Shown: positions 8,250 through 17,342 of the stretch, in pieces
Layout: each line of letters opens with the position of its first letter
How positions within the stretch are numbered: the first letter of the stretch is position 1
NCBI RefSeq assembly: GCF_000426825.1
Contig: NZ_AUGC01000015.1
Location: 3,289 to 66,899 of the forward strand
From: Thermonema rossianum DSM 10300
Lineage (GTDB): Bacteria; Bacteroidota; Bacteroidia; Cytophagales; Thermonemataceae
Direction of reading: 5' to 3'
DNA length: 63,611 nt
Made by a program: the position numbers and the translations under genes
Notes under the pieces: model-generated
What the model saw: only the letters and a program-made list of their open reading frames with translations
The model's database searches: none
Told to the model about the DNA's origin: nothing

Positions 8250-11051
8250 ATGAATACTATGGACCTGCAAAAGTTATCACAAGAGGTACGCCGCTCTCTT
8301 GAATCGGGCGGCAAAAAGTATGATTACTATTCACTGCCTGCAGTAGAAGAGAAAGGCTTTTCTGTTCGCCGCTTGCCTTATTCCATCCGTATATTGCTGG
8401 AAAATGCCCTGCGCAATTTCGACAACTTCGGCATTACCACCGAGCACTTGGAGACATTGCTCAACTGGCAAGCAGCCGGAAGCGACAAGGAAATTCCTTA
8501 CAAGCCGGCGCGCGTCTTGATGCAAGACTTCACGGGCGTGCCTGCCGTCGTCGATTTGGCTTCGTTGCGCTCTGAAATGCAACGCAAAGGCAAAGACCCG
8601 AAGAAAATCAATCCACTTATTCCCGTGGACCTGGTCATTGACCACTCCATTCAGGTGGAATATTTCGGTACGAGCTATGCCTTCCGCCGCAACGTGGAGT
8701 TGGAATACGAGCGAAACAAAGAGCGCTACCAGCTGCTCAAATGGGCACAAAAAGCCTTTAAAAACTTTTCGGTAGTGCCTCCCGGCATGGGCATTTGCCA
8801 CCAAGTAAACCTCGAATACCTCGCCAAGGGCGTCATGGAAAAAGATGGCGTGCTCTTTCCCGACACGCTGGTAGGTACTGACTCCCACACGCCCATGGTC
8901 AATGGTATTGGTGTATTGGGCTGGGGCGTCGGTGGCATAGAGGCAGAAGCTGCCCTGCTGGGACAACCCATTTACTTCCTCACACCGCAGGTCATAGGCT
9001 TGAAGCTTACCGGTGAGCTGCCTGCCGGCACCACCGCTACCGACCTGGTGCTGACCATCACCCACTTGCTGCGTCAATTCGGGGTTGTGGGCAAGTTTGT
9101 GGAAGTATTTGGCGACGGGCTGGATAAGCTCACCGTTCCGGATCGTGCGACCATCTCGAACATGTCGCCCGAATTTGGCTGTACGGTTACTTTCTTCCCC
9201 GTAGATGACCGCACGCTCGACTATATGGCTCTGACCGGACGCCCCGACGAGTGGATACGCGTGGTAGAAGACTACTGCAAAGCCAACGCCCTGTGGCGCA
9301 ACGCGCAAGACCCCGTAGAGTATTCACATGTGCTGGAGCTGGACTTGGGCAGCGTGCAACCCACCGTTTCAGGTCCGAAGCGTCCGCAAGACAAAATCTT
9401 GGTAAAAGACCTGAAAGAAAGCTTCAAAAAATTATTGAAAGAAGAGCATCAACGCGATTACATAGAGCCCGAAGAGCGCCAAGAGAACACATGGCTTAAT
9501 GAGGGGGGCAGCCAAACGGCATTTACCGACCACCCGCAGTACAAGCCCGCCGGTGCCGAAGTAGCCGTTGAAGAAGTAAAGAACAAACAACGCACGGTAC
9601 GTGTCCGCCTCAACAATGAGGAATATCTGCTGAGCGACGGTGCCATTGTCATTGCTGCCATCACCTCGTGCACCAACACTTCGAACCCAAGTGTGATGCT
9701 GGGTGCCGGGCTGGTTGCCAAAAAAGCCATTGCGCGTGGTTTGGATGTGAAACCATGGGTAAAAACAAGCTTGGCGCCCGGCTCGAAGGTAGTTACCGAT
9801 TATCTGGAGCGCTCCGGCTTGCTGGAAGAGCTCGAAGCCCTGCGTTTCCACGTAGTAGGCTACGGCTGTACTTCTTGTATTGGTAACAGCGGTCCGTTGC
9901 CTGCCCCCATTGCCGAAGCTATTGAAAAACACAACTTGGTGACGGCCAGTGTGCTGTCGGGCAACCGCAACTTTGAGGCGCGGGTGCATCCGCAGGTAAA
10001 AATGAACTTCCTGGCTTCGCCTATGCTGGTGGTGGCTTATGCCATTGCCGGACGCGTGGATATAGACCTGCTCAACGAGCCCTTGGGCTATGACCCCAAC
10101 CTTGAACCGGTGTATTTGAAAGACATATGGCCTACCCAAGAAGAGATTTTCGAGGTAATGAAAAAAGTAATTACCCCTGAGGATTTCCGTAAAAACTACG
10201 GGCAGATATTCGAGGGGGACGACTTGTGGCAGTCTTTGCCGGCTCCTACAGGTGAAATTTATCAATGGGACGAAAACTCTACCTATATACAAGAAGCCCC
10301 CTTCTTTAAAAACCTGCCGGAAAAGCCCGAGCCTATCGAGTCGCTGGAAGGTGCACGCGTGCTGTTGTACTTAGGCGACAGCGTTACCACCGACCACATA
10401 TCGCCTGCCGGCTCGTTTAAGCCCGACTCGCCCGCCGGCCAGTACCTCACCGCCAAAGGCGTGCAACCCAAAGACTTCAACAGCTACGGTTCGCGCCGTG
10501 GTAACCACGAAGTGATGATGCGCGGCACTTTTGCCAATGTGCGTATCAAAAACAAGCTGGCAAAACGCGAAGGCGGCTACACCACCTACCTGCCTACGGG
10601 CGAAGAAATGACCGTCTTCGATGCGGCAATGAAATACCAATCGGACGGCACCCCGCTGCTGGTACTGGCAGGTAAGGAGTATGGTAGTGGCTCGTCGCGC
10701 GACTGGGCGGCCAAAGGGACCTACCTGCTGGGTATCCGGGCAGTGATAGCCGAGAGCTATGAGCGCATCCACCGCAGCAACCTGATTGGCATGGGTGTGC
10801 TTCCGCTGCAGTTCAAAGCGGGCGAATCGGCGGCAAGCTTAGGGCTCGACGGCACCGAGACCTTCAGCATTGAAGGGCTGGATGACAACATCAAGCCGCA
10901 GGCTGTTTTACGCGTAAAGGCACAAAAAAGCAATGGCGAAACCATCGAGTTTGACGTCATTTGCCGCCTCGATTCGGAAATAGAAGTGGAATATTACCGC
11001 CATAAAGGCATATTGAACTACGTGCTGCGGCAGTTCTTGCAAGAGGCGTAA
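8250..11051 (+). CDS. acnA: Aconitate hydratase, AcnA/IRP1 type
   Basis: 933 residues. It interconverts citrate and isocitrate in the TCA cycle using a [4Fe-4S] cluster. The three cluster cysteines are C474 (AAITSCTNTSNPSVM) and C540 and C543 (GYGCTSCIGNSGPL). The swivelling C-terminal domain carries the substrate-binding stretch GKEYGSGSSRDWAAKG. Other AcnA signatures present are VGTDSHTPMVNGIGVLGWGV and YLGDSVTTDHISPAG. There are two nearby start codons (MNTMDL); the first is used here. The gene has its own promoter-like sequence and terminator. Confidence 0.97.
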   Translation: MNTMDLQKLSQEVRRSLESGGKKYDYYSLPAVEEKGFSVRRLPYSIRILLENALRNFDNFGITTEHLETLLNWQAAGSDKEIPYKPARVLMQDFTGVPAVVDLASLRSEMQRKGKDPKKINPLIPVDLVIDHSIQVEYFGTSYAFRRNVELEYERNKERYQLLKWAQKAFKNFSVVPPGMGICHQVNLEYLAKGVMEKDGVLFPDTLVGTDSHTPMVNGIGVLGWGVGGIEAEAALLGQPIYFLTPQVIGLKLTGELPAGTTATDLVLTITHLLRQFGVVGKFVEVFGDGLDKLTVPDRATISNMSPEFGCTVTFFPVDDRTLDYMALTGRPDEWIRVVEDYCKANALWRNAQDPVEYSHVLELDLGSVQPTVSGPKRPQDKILVKDLKESFKKLLKEEHQRDYIEPEERQENTWLNEGGSQTAFTDHPQYKPAGAEVAVEEVKNKQRTVRVRLNNEEYLLSDGAIVIAAITSCTNTSNPSVMLGAGLVAKKAIARGLDVKPWVKTSLAPGSKVVTDYLERSGLLEELEALRFHVVGYGCTSCIGNSGPLPAPIAEAIEKHNLVTASVLSGNRNFEARVHPQVKMNFLASPMLVVAYAIAGRVDIDLLNEPLGYDPNLEPVYLKDIWPTQEEIFEVMKKVITPEDFRKNYGQIFEGDDLWQSLPAPTGEIYQWDENSTYIQEAPFFKNLPEKPEPIESLEGARVLLYLGDSVTTDHISPAGSFKPDSPAGQYLTAKGVQPKDFNSYGSRRGNHEVMMRGTFANVRIKNKLAKREGGYTTYLPTGEEMTVFDAAMKYQSDGTPLLVLAGKEYGSGSSRDWAAKGTYLLGIRAVIAESYERIHRSNLIGMGVLPLQFKAGESAASLGLDGTETFSIEGLDDNIKPQAVLRVKAQKSNGETIEFDVICRLDSEIEVEYYRHKGILNYVLRQFLQEA

Positions 11052-11065
11052 ACATATGCTATGCC

Positions 11066-11091
11066 AAGCCCCTCACATGAGGGGCTTTTTT
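11066..11091 (+). terminator. Terminator after aconitase
   Basis: AAGCCCCTCACATGAGGGGC followed by TTTTTT, starting 15 bases after the stop codon. Confidence 0.85.
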
Positions 11092-11485
11092 GTTTTTTGT
11101 TTGCCCCAATGGAAATGCCCATCGGAAACGGCTACGAAGCTGTTTTCTTAGGCATGTTCAACGAAACCAAGCGGGACTGTTATTTCAAGGGTCACAAAGC
11201 CTGTCATTTCAAATCAAATTTAGCTTGTCATTTCGAACCGAATGCAGCTTATCCTTTCGAACGGGCGAAGCATAGCTTGTCATCTCGAACGAGCGAAGCG
11301 AGTGAGAGATCTCATCAAACCAAGCGACAAGAAGTAAACGAGATTTCTCGCTGCGCTCGAAATGACAGACAAAGGAAAAAGCGAGAAACAACAAAGCAGG
11401 ACATTTAAAATGACTAAAGGATGAAAACAAAACAACAAAAGCGAAGCAGGAAGGAAGAAAAGACGAAATGAGCAAAGGCTTAGAA
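11092..11485. other. Intergenic region with nested repeats, no gene
   Basis: Most of this stretch is made of dispersed repeats: a TTTCGAACCGAATGCAG motif with a CTTTCGAACGGGCG motif at about 11226-11268, then palindromic element copy 2. The open frames here are repeat shadows. Confidence 0.6.
11278..11367. repeat. Dispersed palindromic element, copy 2
   Basis: Starts TGTCATCTCGAACGAGCG and ends CTGCGCTCGAAATGACA. The two ends form a long imperfect hairpin. Same family as copy 1. Confidence 0.85.
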
Positions 11486-11511
11486 TAAAAAAGCCCGGAC
11501 CAAGCCGGGAC
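11486..11511 (-). terminator. Terminator of secreted-protein gene 11521-11964
   Basis: On the minus strand: TCCCGGCTTGGTCCGGGC followed by TTTTTT, 10 bases beyond the stop codon. Confidence 0.75.
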
Positions 11512-11520
11512 AAATGTGTT

Positions 11521-11964
11521 TCATAGAAGTTTCAGGTCATAAAATGCAATACTGCTTTGATCTTCTTTATCGAACACCGCTATCATAGATATAACGCTTT
11601 GCTCCTCACTTATTTGTCTTTTGTAGAGAAAGATAACATACGAGTCAGACTTCTGGTCGATGGCATTCATCACCCACACTTCCCTTGATTCCGCTTCATC
11701 TTCATCTTCATTTTCCATCTTTTGCGCATCAAGGATAGCAAAACGCCAATCCACATTATTGCCGGTAATTCTAAGTATCGAATTGTCTATGTCGAGGCGA
11801 ATAACATGACGCACACGGGAAGAATCCAATATTTCACCTTCGATGCTAACTACGGCAACGCCATCCGAAATAAGAACCACTTGCTGCGCCCGGGCGTGCT
11901 GCCACGGCCTTTGGCACAAAAGCGCCACCACAAGGAAAGTTACCAAACGAATAGCTGCTGTCAT
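11521..11964 (-). CDS. Small secreted protein, family member A
   Basis: 147 residues from the ATG at 11964. That start places a signal peptide (MTAAIRLVTFLVVALLCQ, cleavage likely after HARA) at the N-terminus; a longer frame would bury it. The mature part is about 120 residues, predicted mostly beta, with an acidic insert (NEDEDEAE) and a C-terminus of SIAFYDLKLL. I recognise no domain. It is the downstream of three similarly built genes on this strand, separated from its neighbour by a terminator at 12059-12083. Its upstream region resembles that of the gene at 12725-13240, which supports an origin by duplication. Confidence 0.65.
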   Translation of the reverse strand: MTAAIRLVTFLVVALLCQRPWQHARAQQVVLISDGVAVVSIEGEILDSSRVRHVIRLDIDNSILRITGNNVDWRFAILDAQKMENEDEDEAESREVWVMNAIDQKSDSYVIFLYKRQISEEQSVISMIAVFDKEDQSSIAFYDLKLL

Positions 11965-12058
11965 GGCTGTGTGTGTTTTATTTGAACATACACACAAAAG
12001 AAGGCATTTTCACCTTCCGCCATGCAGCTTTGCAAGCTTGTTAGCGGGGTTCGCAACA

Positions 12059-12083
12059 GAAAAAAGGTGCCGCAGAGGCACCC
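12059..12083 (-). terminator. Terminator of secreted-protein gene 12095-12661
   Basis: Minus strand: GGTGCCTCTGCGGCACC followed by TTTTTT. Confidence 0.75.
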
Positions 12084-12094
12084 TCATTGCTTCT

Positions 12095-12661
12095 TTAATT
12101 CAAAAATTCCAGGCCGACATCATCGAAACGCACCGCGGGGGCATTGATTTCCTCGCTCCACAGGTAAACGACAACCTCCAAAGTCTCCCGGTTCTTGATC
12201 CGGTACATTTCTATTACCATAGAAACGGCTTTGCCGGTAGTAGTAAGCAAAGAAGCATAAAAAGCGTCTGTGTATTGCTCTGCGTTTGCGGGGGGCGGTC
12301 CGATGGGCTTATGATCTTCCTTGTGATCCATGGAAAGCAGTACCAAGGAGACAGGCAACGAATCACCTTCTATGTAAAACTCTGCTACTCCCCGGCTTAT
12401 ATTCAATATCCATATCGAAGATTGCTCTACAGACATGCTTAGCGCATTGCCGGATTGCCCGGTATTTGCTTCTCTGAAAGAGGAGGCAGCCAAAAAAATC
12501 ACTTTCTGACCACGATAGGCATCAAGAAGCGAATCAGATTCTGCCTTTTGCTCGCTTTCATGCATATCTTCCGGAATTTGCCCCCAAGCAGACGGCACAC
12601 ACATCATGCTCAAAGCCATACAGATGGCAGTAACAAACCGGTGAAGACATTTCAAGTTCAT
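12095..12661 (-). CDS. Small secreted protein, family member B
   Basis: 188 residues from the ATG at 12661, chosen because it starts a good signal peptide (MNLKCLHRFVTAICMALSMM, cleavage near SAWG-Q). The mature protein is about 160 residues with alternating hydrophobic stretches (SSIWILNISRGVAEFYIEGD, MVIEMYRIKNRETLEVVVYL) typical of a beta sandwich or barrel. It ends VRFDDVGLEFLN, comparable with the AFYDLKLL end of member A. No known domain is recognised. It follows member C after 63 bases and may share its transcript. Confidence 0.65.
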   Translation of the reverse strand: MNLKCLHRFVTAICMALSMMCVPSAWGQIPEDMHESEQKAESDSLLDAYRGQKVIFLAASSFREANTGQSGNALSMSVEQSSIWILNISRGVAEFYIEGDSLPVSLVLLSMDHKEDHKPIGPPPANAEQYTDAFYASLLTTTGKAVSMVIEMYRIKNRETLEVVVYLWSEEINAPAVRFDDVGLEFLN

Positions 12662-12724
12662 ATGAATGACATTTATATTGTTTGCATACCAATGTTTATA
12701 CATGGAAGTTATTTATCCGGCTGA

Positions 12725-13240
12725 TTAAAGAAGCGACACATAAACGCTGCCAAAGCAAAACAAGGCTTGGTCAGTATCCGGCAAATAACAGATTAGGCAC
12801 ACAGGACGTTTTTCACCGGATTCTTTTTTAGAGTATGTCTCCAAGATTTCCCCCTCATCCATGAGAAAACGTGTTACATCGCAAAAACTGCCATCATTTA
12901 AAAGAGCTTTTCCAATACTGATTTCATTCAAATTTTTTTCAAATAACAGCTTACCATCGTAATAGACTCTTAGCTGCCCGGTCTCTATGTTGAGCACCCA
13001 GCGCATAGAGACTGCTCCGGGTCCTTTGACAAACTCTCTCCGGGTAATCGAAGCGGCGTCCAAGGAGCCGGTAGCATTGAATGTTATTTTTAAAATGCCC
13101 ACAGAGTCAGCGCTCATCACCAAGGTGCTGGCTCGCCCCTTACGAAGGGAGTCAAGCAAGGCGACTTGCGCCTGCGCCTGTTGCACCCAAAGGGAAGCAG
13201 AGGCAAGCAACAGGAGGAGAAGAAAACGAATCGCTTTCAT
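12725..13240 (-). CDS. Small secreted protein, family member C
   Basis: 171 residues. Signal peptide MKAIRFLLLLLLASASLWVQ, with cleavage likely after AQA. The mature part contains beta-type segments (LKITFNATGSLD, RWVLNIETGQLRVYYDGKLL), two or three cysteines in the C-terminal half (SFCDVTRF, CLICYLPD), and ends YVSLL. It is first in a possible two-gene unit with member B. Its 5' flank is recognisably similar to that of member A: both begin CATGGCT followed by a GT/T-rich run and contain TTTGCAAGCTTG about 70 bases upstream. Function unknown. Confidence 0.65.
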   Translation of the reverse strand: MKAIRFLLLLLLASASLWVQQAQAQVALLDSLRKGRASTLVMSADSVGILKITFNATGSLDAASITRREFVKGPGAVSMRWVLNIETGQLRVYYDGKLLFEKNLNEISIGKALLNDGSFCDVTRFLMDEGEILETYSKKESGEKRPVCLICYLPDTDQALFCFGSVYVSLL

Positions 13241-13310
13241 GGCTATATGTATTTTTGAGTGAAATCATACAACAAATAAAAGCGTTTCTCCCCCTGAGGC
13301 TGCCTCTTTG

Positions 13311-13324
13311 CAAGCTTGCAATCA
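13311..13324. repeat. 14-bp perfect palindrome TTGCAAGCTTGCAA
   Basis: Lies at the end of the GNAT/nitrilase gene, in the 5' flank of secreted protein C. The related sequence TTTGCAAGCTTG is at about 12033 in the 5' flank of protein A. Possibly a binding site shared by the two promoters. Confidence 0.35.
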
Positions 13325-14890
13325 AACAGCTGGGTGCTCCATGCCGGAACCGGCAGACACTTGTTCTTGCTTCACACGCTCCACCCGGTACACATCCGTA
13401 CGGCGGTCTTTGAGGTTGCGCACACTGCCGTACTGATGCAGTTCACGCAGCAAGTCCAAGTCCACGTCGGCAATCAATATCATCTCGGTATTGGGGGTGG
13501 CTTCTGCCTTCACGCCATTGGCAGGAAAGGCAAAGTCGCAGGGCGTGAACACCATCGATTGGGCATACTGAATATCCATGTTGTGCACTTTGGGCAGGTT
13601 GCCCACGCTGCCGGCAATTGCTACGTAACACTCATTCTCAATGGCACGCGCCTGTGAGCAGTGGCGTACACGCGAATAGCCGTTTTGGGTGTCGGTGAGG
13701 AAGGGTACAAAAAGAATTTGCATGCCTTCGTCCGCCAACAGGCGGCTAAGCTCGGGGAATTCTGAATCGTAGCATATAAGGATGCCTATCTTGCCACAGT
13801 CGGTGTCAAAGGCACGCAGTTGTTTTCCTCCTTCCAGCCCCCAAACCTTTGCTTCGTCGGGGGTCACGTGTATTTTTTCATATTGCTCCACCTTACCATT
13901 TCTGTGGCATAGGTGCCCTACGTTCAGCAACTTGCCTTCGTCTGTAAGCAGGGGCATGCTGCCCGTGATGATGTTGATGTTGTAGCTGACAGCGAGCTCT
14001 GAAAAGCGCTGCGAAATCACCGGTGTATATTCAGCCAAAGCGCGGATGGCATCGGCCTCGGACAGGTGGTTGTAAGCAGCCATCAAGGGGGCGTTGAAGA
14101 ACTCGGGGAAGAGGGCAAAGTCTGCACGGTACGCCGACAGTGCATCCACGAAGAATTCGGCTTGCTGCATGAGGTCGTCCAGTCCTTTGTAGAGGCGCAT
14201 TTGCCATTGTACCAGCCCCAAACGCACCACCGTTTTGTTCAGTTTGGGTTTTCGCTGCGGCGGCGTGTAATAGATATTGTCCCATTCCAACAAAACGGCA
14301 TATTCTTGCGAAGCTTCATCACCTTCCAGATAGCCTTTCAGCACCCGTACCACATGGAAATCGTTGGACAGCTGAAAGTTCAGCACGGGGTCGTGTATTT
14401 CTTTATGCTTTACTTTTTCGATGTATTCCTTGGGGGTCAGCTCATTCGCATATTGATGATAGTTGGGAATGCGTCCGCCAAAAACTATCTTTTTGAGGTT
14501 CAGTTGTTCACACAGTTCTTTGCGGTAGTCATAGAGGCGCCGTCCCAGACGCAGGCCGCGATAGTCGGGGTGAACAAACAACTCAATGCCATACAACACA
14601 TCACCATCAGGGGTATGGGTATCGAAGGTGTAATTCCCGGTAATTTCACGGTAAGTGTGATGCTCTTCGGCCAAGTCGTCTTCTACAATAATGGCAAGGG
14701 CACAGGCAGCAAGCTTGCCATCGACACGCACCACTACCTGCCCTTCGGGAAAGAGTTTTACGAGGCGCTCAATATGGCGGCGTTGCCATACGCCCGGCAT
14801 GGAAGGATAGGCTGCGCGCATGGCTTCGCTCAGGTCTTCATAGTCTTCTATACGTAAAAAATCGAGTTTTACATTGTCAATAGAATGCAT
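13322..14890 (-). CDS. GNAT acetyltransferase / carbon-nitrogen hydrolase fusion
   Basis: 522 residues in two parts. Residues 1-215 are a GNAT N-acetyltransferase domain, with the acetyl-CoA loop in HPDYRGLRLGRRLYDYRKEL at 107-126. Residues 220-510 are a nitrilase-superfamily domain with the full catalytic triad: E263 (FPEFF), K339 (YEKIHVTP) and C373 (ICYDSEFPE). The same fusion is known in Bacteroidota and other bacteria as a bifunctional family without a settled substrate. A plausible role is to acetylate, and later hydrolyse, an amide of a small metabolite. It is monocistronic on the minus strand and has no signal peptide. Confidence 0.9.
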   Translation of the reverse strand: MHSIDNVKLDFLRIEDYEDLSEAMRAAYPSMPGVWQRRHIERLVKLFPEGQVVVRVDGKLAACALAIIVEDDLAEEHHTYREITGNYTFDTHTPDGDVLYGIELFVHPDYRGLRLGRRLYDYRKELCEQLNLKKIVFGGRIPNYHQYANELTPKEYIEKVKHKEIHDPVLNFQLSNDFHVVRVLKGYLEGDEASQEYAVLLEWDNIYYTPPQRKPKLNKTVVRLGLVQWQMRLYKGLDDLMQQAEFFVDALSAYRADFALFPEFFNAPLMAAYNHLSEADAIRALAEYTPVISQRFSELAVSYNINIITGSMPLLTDEGKLLNVGHLCHRNGKVEQYEKIHVTPDEAKVWGLEGGKQLRAFDTDCGKIGILICYDSEFPELSRLLADEGMQILFVPFLTDTQNGYSRVRHCSQARAIENECYVAIAGSVGNLPKVHNMDIQYAQSMVFTPCDFAFPANGVKAEATPNTEMILIADVDLDLLRELHQYGSVRNLKDRRTDVYRVERVKQEQVSAGSGMEHPAV

Positions 14891-15008
14891 AAAAAAAGAG
14901 GTTGATTGATTGTTTCAATATAGAAAAAAAAGTGGTTTTTACAAGCTGCGTCCTGCCCGGAGGCGGCTTTTTTGTTTTCGTTCAGTGAAAAAAATGTAGC
15001 TAAGCGGG

Positions 15009-15665
15009 TCAGGAAGTTATTTCCTTCCAGATTTGCAAAAACTCATTGAGCATCATGGCAGTGGCGCCCCATATGACATGCTCTCCTACACGGAAACAAG
15101 GGATATGGTACGTTTGCCCTTGCCACCGGCGCGGGTAGGTGTCGCGGCAAGTATCGAAGCGGTGCAAAGGGATTTCCAATATTTCGGCCACTTCGGCGGG
15201 TTCCGGTGTAAAAGCAGGTGTATAGTCTATCATTGCCACCTGCGGATAGACCATGAAATTGCTTGGGGGGATATACAGCGGGCTTAGTTTTCCTATCACC
15301 TGCTCCGGCGACACAACCACCCCCACTTCTTCGGCTGTTTCGCGCAGTGCCGTATGCACATAACCGGGGTCGGTCTCATCTACTTTACCGCCGGGAAAAG
15401 CGATTTGTCCGCTGTGCACACCGGGGTATTTTTGCCGCACGATGAAAGGCATATGCCAGCTGCCGTGTTTGGGATATAAGAGCAGCAGCACCGCCCCCAA
15501 GCGTGCACCGGGTGGTGGGGGCAGGTCGCGCGGCTCCTTGTCGGGGAAGCGCTGCGGAGGGGCCATGTCTATATGGGCACGCCAGCCCGGCAGCGGGCCG
15601 CGCAGTGCCTGCCATAGTTGCTTTTTCAGATGCTCCGGGGGCGGTTGTGGCTGTCTGTTTTGCAT
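15009..15665 (-). CDS. Nudix CoA pyrophosphatase, NudL type
   Basis: 218 residues. The Nudix box GKVDETDPGYVHTALRE continues into TAEEVGV. It is preceded by the family-specific segment VRQKYPGVHSGQIAFPGG, characteristic of NudL-like coenzyme A diphosphatases (UPF0035 motif). These cleave CoA and oxidised CoA to adenosine 3',5'-bisphosphate and phosphopantetheine. The start codon overlaps the asnS stop by one base (TGATG), which implies translational coupling. The proline-rich first 60 residues are variable in this family. Confidence 0.85.
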   Translation of the reverse strand: MQNRQPQPPPEHLKKQLWQALRGPLPGWRAHIDMAPPQRFPDKEPRDLPPPPGARLGAVLLLLYPKHGSWHMPFIVRQKYPGVHSGQIAFPGGKVDETDPGYVHTALRETAEEVGVVVSPEQVIGKLSPLYIPPSNFMVYPQVAMIDYTPAFTPEPAEVAEILEIPLHRFDTCRDTYPRRWQGQTYHIPCFRVGEHVIWGATAMMLNEFLQIWKEITS

Positions 15666-17104
15666 CAGAACTCGGCGTTACCGGGTGTACGGGGGAAAGG
15701 AATCACATCACGAATGTTGCCCATGCCGGTGATGAACTGCACAAAACGCTCCAAGCCCAAGCCAAAGCCACTGTGAGGCACAGAACCGAAGCGACGGGTA
15801 TCGAGGTACCACCACATTTCTTCGGTAGAGATGCCCACTTCTTCCATGCGGCGCTTGAGTTTGTCATAGTCTTCTTCACGCTGCGAGCCGCCAATGATTT
15901 CTCCGATACCCGGGAAGAGCACATCCATGGCACGCACGGTCTTGCCGTCGTCGTTCTGCTTCATATAAAAAGCCTTGATTTCTTTGGGGTAGTCGGTCAA
16001 GATAACCGGCTTTTTGAAGTGTTTTTCTACCAGATAGCGCTCATGCTCTGCCTGCAGGTCAATGCCCCATGATACAGGAAACTGAAACTGATTTTTCTTG
16101 TGCGGCTTCGACTGCAGCAATATATCGATGGCTTCGGTGTAGGTCAGGCGCTCGAAAGCATTTTCTACCACGAAGTTCAGTTTTTCGATGAGCGGCATGG
16201 GGCTGCGCTCTTCTTGTTTCTTGCTCTTTTCTTCGTCGAGCAGGCGCTTTTCCAGGAAAGCCAGGTCATCGGCGCAATGCTCGAGCACATGCCGGATGAC
16301 GTACTTCACAAAGCGCTCTGCCAAATCCATGTTGTCGTGTATGTCGTAAAAGGCGGCTTCGGGTTCTATCATCCAGAATTCTGCCAGGTGGCGGGTTGTG
16401 TTCGAGTTTTCGGCACGGAAAGTAGGACCGAACGTATATACACGCCCCAAGCCCAAAGCCATGAGTTCGGCTTCGAGCTGCCCGGAAACAGTCAGGTTCG
16501 TCGGGCGCTCAAAGAAGTCTTCTTTGAAGTTTACTTCACCGTCTTCGGTCAAGGGCGGGTTTTTGGGGTCGAGGGTAGTGACCCGGAACATAGCCCCTGC
16601 CCCTTCGGCATCGGAAGCCGTGATGATGGGCGAATGCACATAGAAGAAACCTTCTTCATGGAAGAACTTATGGATGGCATAGGATACATGATGACGGATG
16701 CGAAACACAGCGCCAAAGGTGGTGGTACGGGCACGCAGGTGTGCGTTTTCGCGCACAAACTCCAATGAGTGTTTTTTGGGTTGGAAGGGATATTTTTCCG
16801 GATCGGCCGGTCCCAGTACCTCTATCTCTTGGGCTTGCACCTCCACAGCCTGCCCGCTGCCCTGCGAAGGCACCAGCTTGCCCAACACCCGCACCGAAGC
16901 GCCGGTATGCACGTCTTTCAGCTGCTCTTCGGGGATTTGGTTCAAGTCAACGACCACCTGTATGTTGTGAATGGTAGAGCCATCGTTGACAGTGATAAAA
17001 GCTACTTGCTTGCTGCCTCTGCGGTTGCGCACCCAGCCCAATACTTCCACGCTCTGCTCTTGTGGCGCCATGGCCAATAGCTCTTTGATGGTTGGTTTTG
17101 CCAT
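15665..17104 (-). CDS. asnS: Asparaginyl-tRNA synthetase
   Basis: 479 residues, the expected length for a class IIb enzyme. The N-terminal OB-fold anticodon-binding domain starts [20 protein letters not shown]. Class II motif 2 is seen in [20 protein letters not shown] and motif 3 in [16 protein letters not shown]. The [11 protein letters not shown] version and the overall insertions fit AsnRS better than AspRS. It charges tRNA-Asn in the cytoplasm. It is first in an operon with the Nudix gene (1-base overlap) and is divergent from the WYL regulator at 17343. Confidence 0.95.
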   Translation of the reverse strand: MAKPTIKELLAMAPQEQSVEVLGWVRNRRGSKQVAFITVNDGSTIHNIQVVVDLNQIPEEQLKDVHTGASVRVLGKLVPSQGSGQAVEVQAQEIEVLGPADPEKYPFQPKKHSLEFVRENAHLRARTTTFGAVFRIRHHVSYAIHKFFHEEGFFYVHSPIITASDAEGAGAMFRVTTLDPKNPPLTEDGEVNFKEDFFERPTNLTVSGQLEAELMALGLGRVYTFGPTFRAENSNTTRHLAEFWMIEPEAAFYDIHDNMDLAERFVKYVIRHVLEHCADDLAFLEKRLLDEEKSKKQEERSPMPLIEKLNFVVENAFERLTYTEAIDILLQSKPHKKNQFQFPVSWGIDLQAEHERYLVEKHFKKPVILTDYPKEIKAFYMKQNDDGKTVRAMDVLFPGIGEIIGGSQREEDYDKLKRRMEEVGISTEEMWWYLDTRRFGSVPHSGFGLGLERFVQFITGMGNIRDVIPFPRTPGNAEF

Positions 17105-17286
17105 AGTCTGTGTATATGTTTTTAATTGCCTCGTTTGTAAAATCTTTTCTACGCTTAGGGGCTTAAAGTTAGTGCTTTTTGAAGAAACACAAGCGGTGCC
17201 GGCGGGGAAAGTACGGTTTGGCGCTTCCGTCCTTTTCCATTACAAGCTTGCCAAAAAATGTGTAATATTTTGGAAAATCATTATTT

Positions 17287-17298
17287 TGTCATGCGACA
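17287..17298. promoter_or_regulatory. Possible operator TGTC-N4-GACA upstream of the WYL gene
   Basis: A short dyad TGTCATGCGACA 45 bases before the WYL regulator start. A related dyad, GACA-N5-TGTC, sits at 18284-18296 before cas6, and both include TTTTGTCAT followed by A or G and C. A second dyad, CCAAAA-N11-TTTTGG, is at 17251-17273. Binding by the WYL protein is a guess. Confidence 0.25.
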
Positions 17299-17342
17299 GG
17301 GTACACCGTTGCCCACTACCACACACATAAAGGATTGAACCC

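Noticed and set aside
14941-14980. Imperfect hairpin between the GNAT/nitrilase and Nudix genes as a terminator
   Set aside because: The T-run lies on the plus strand, where no gene ends. On the minus strand the order of stem and T-run does not fit a terminator.
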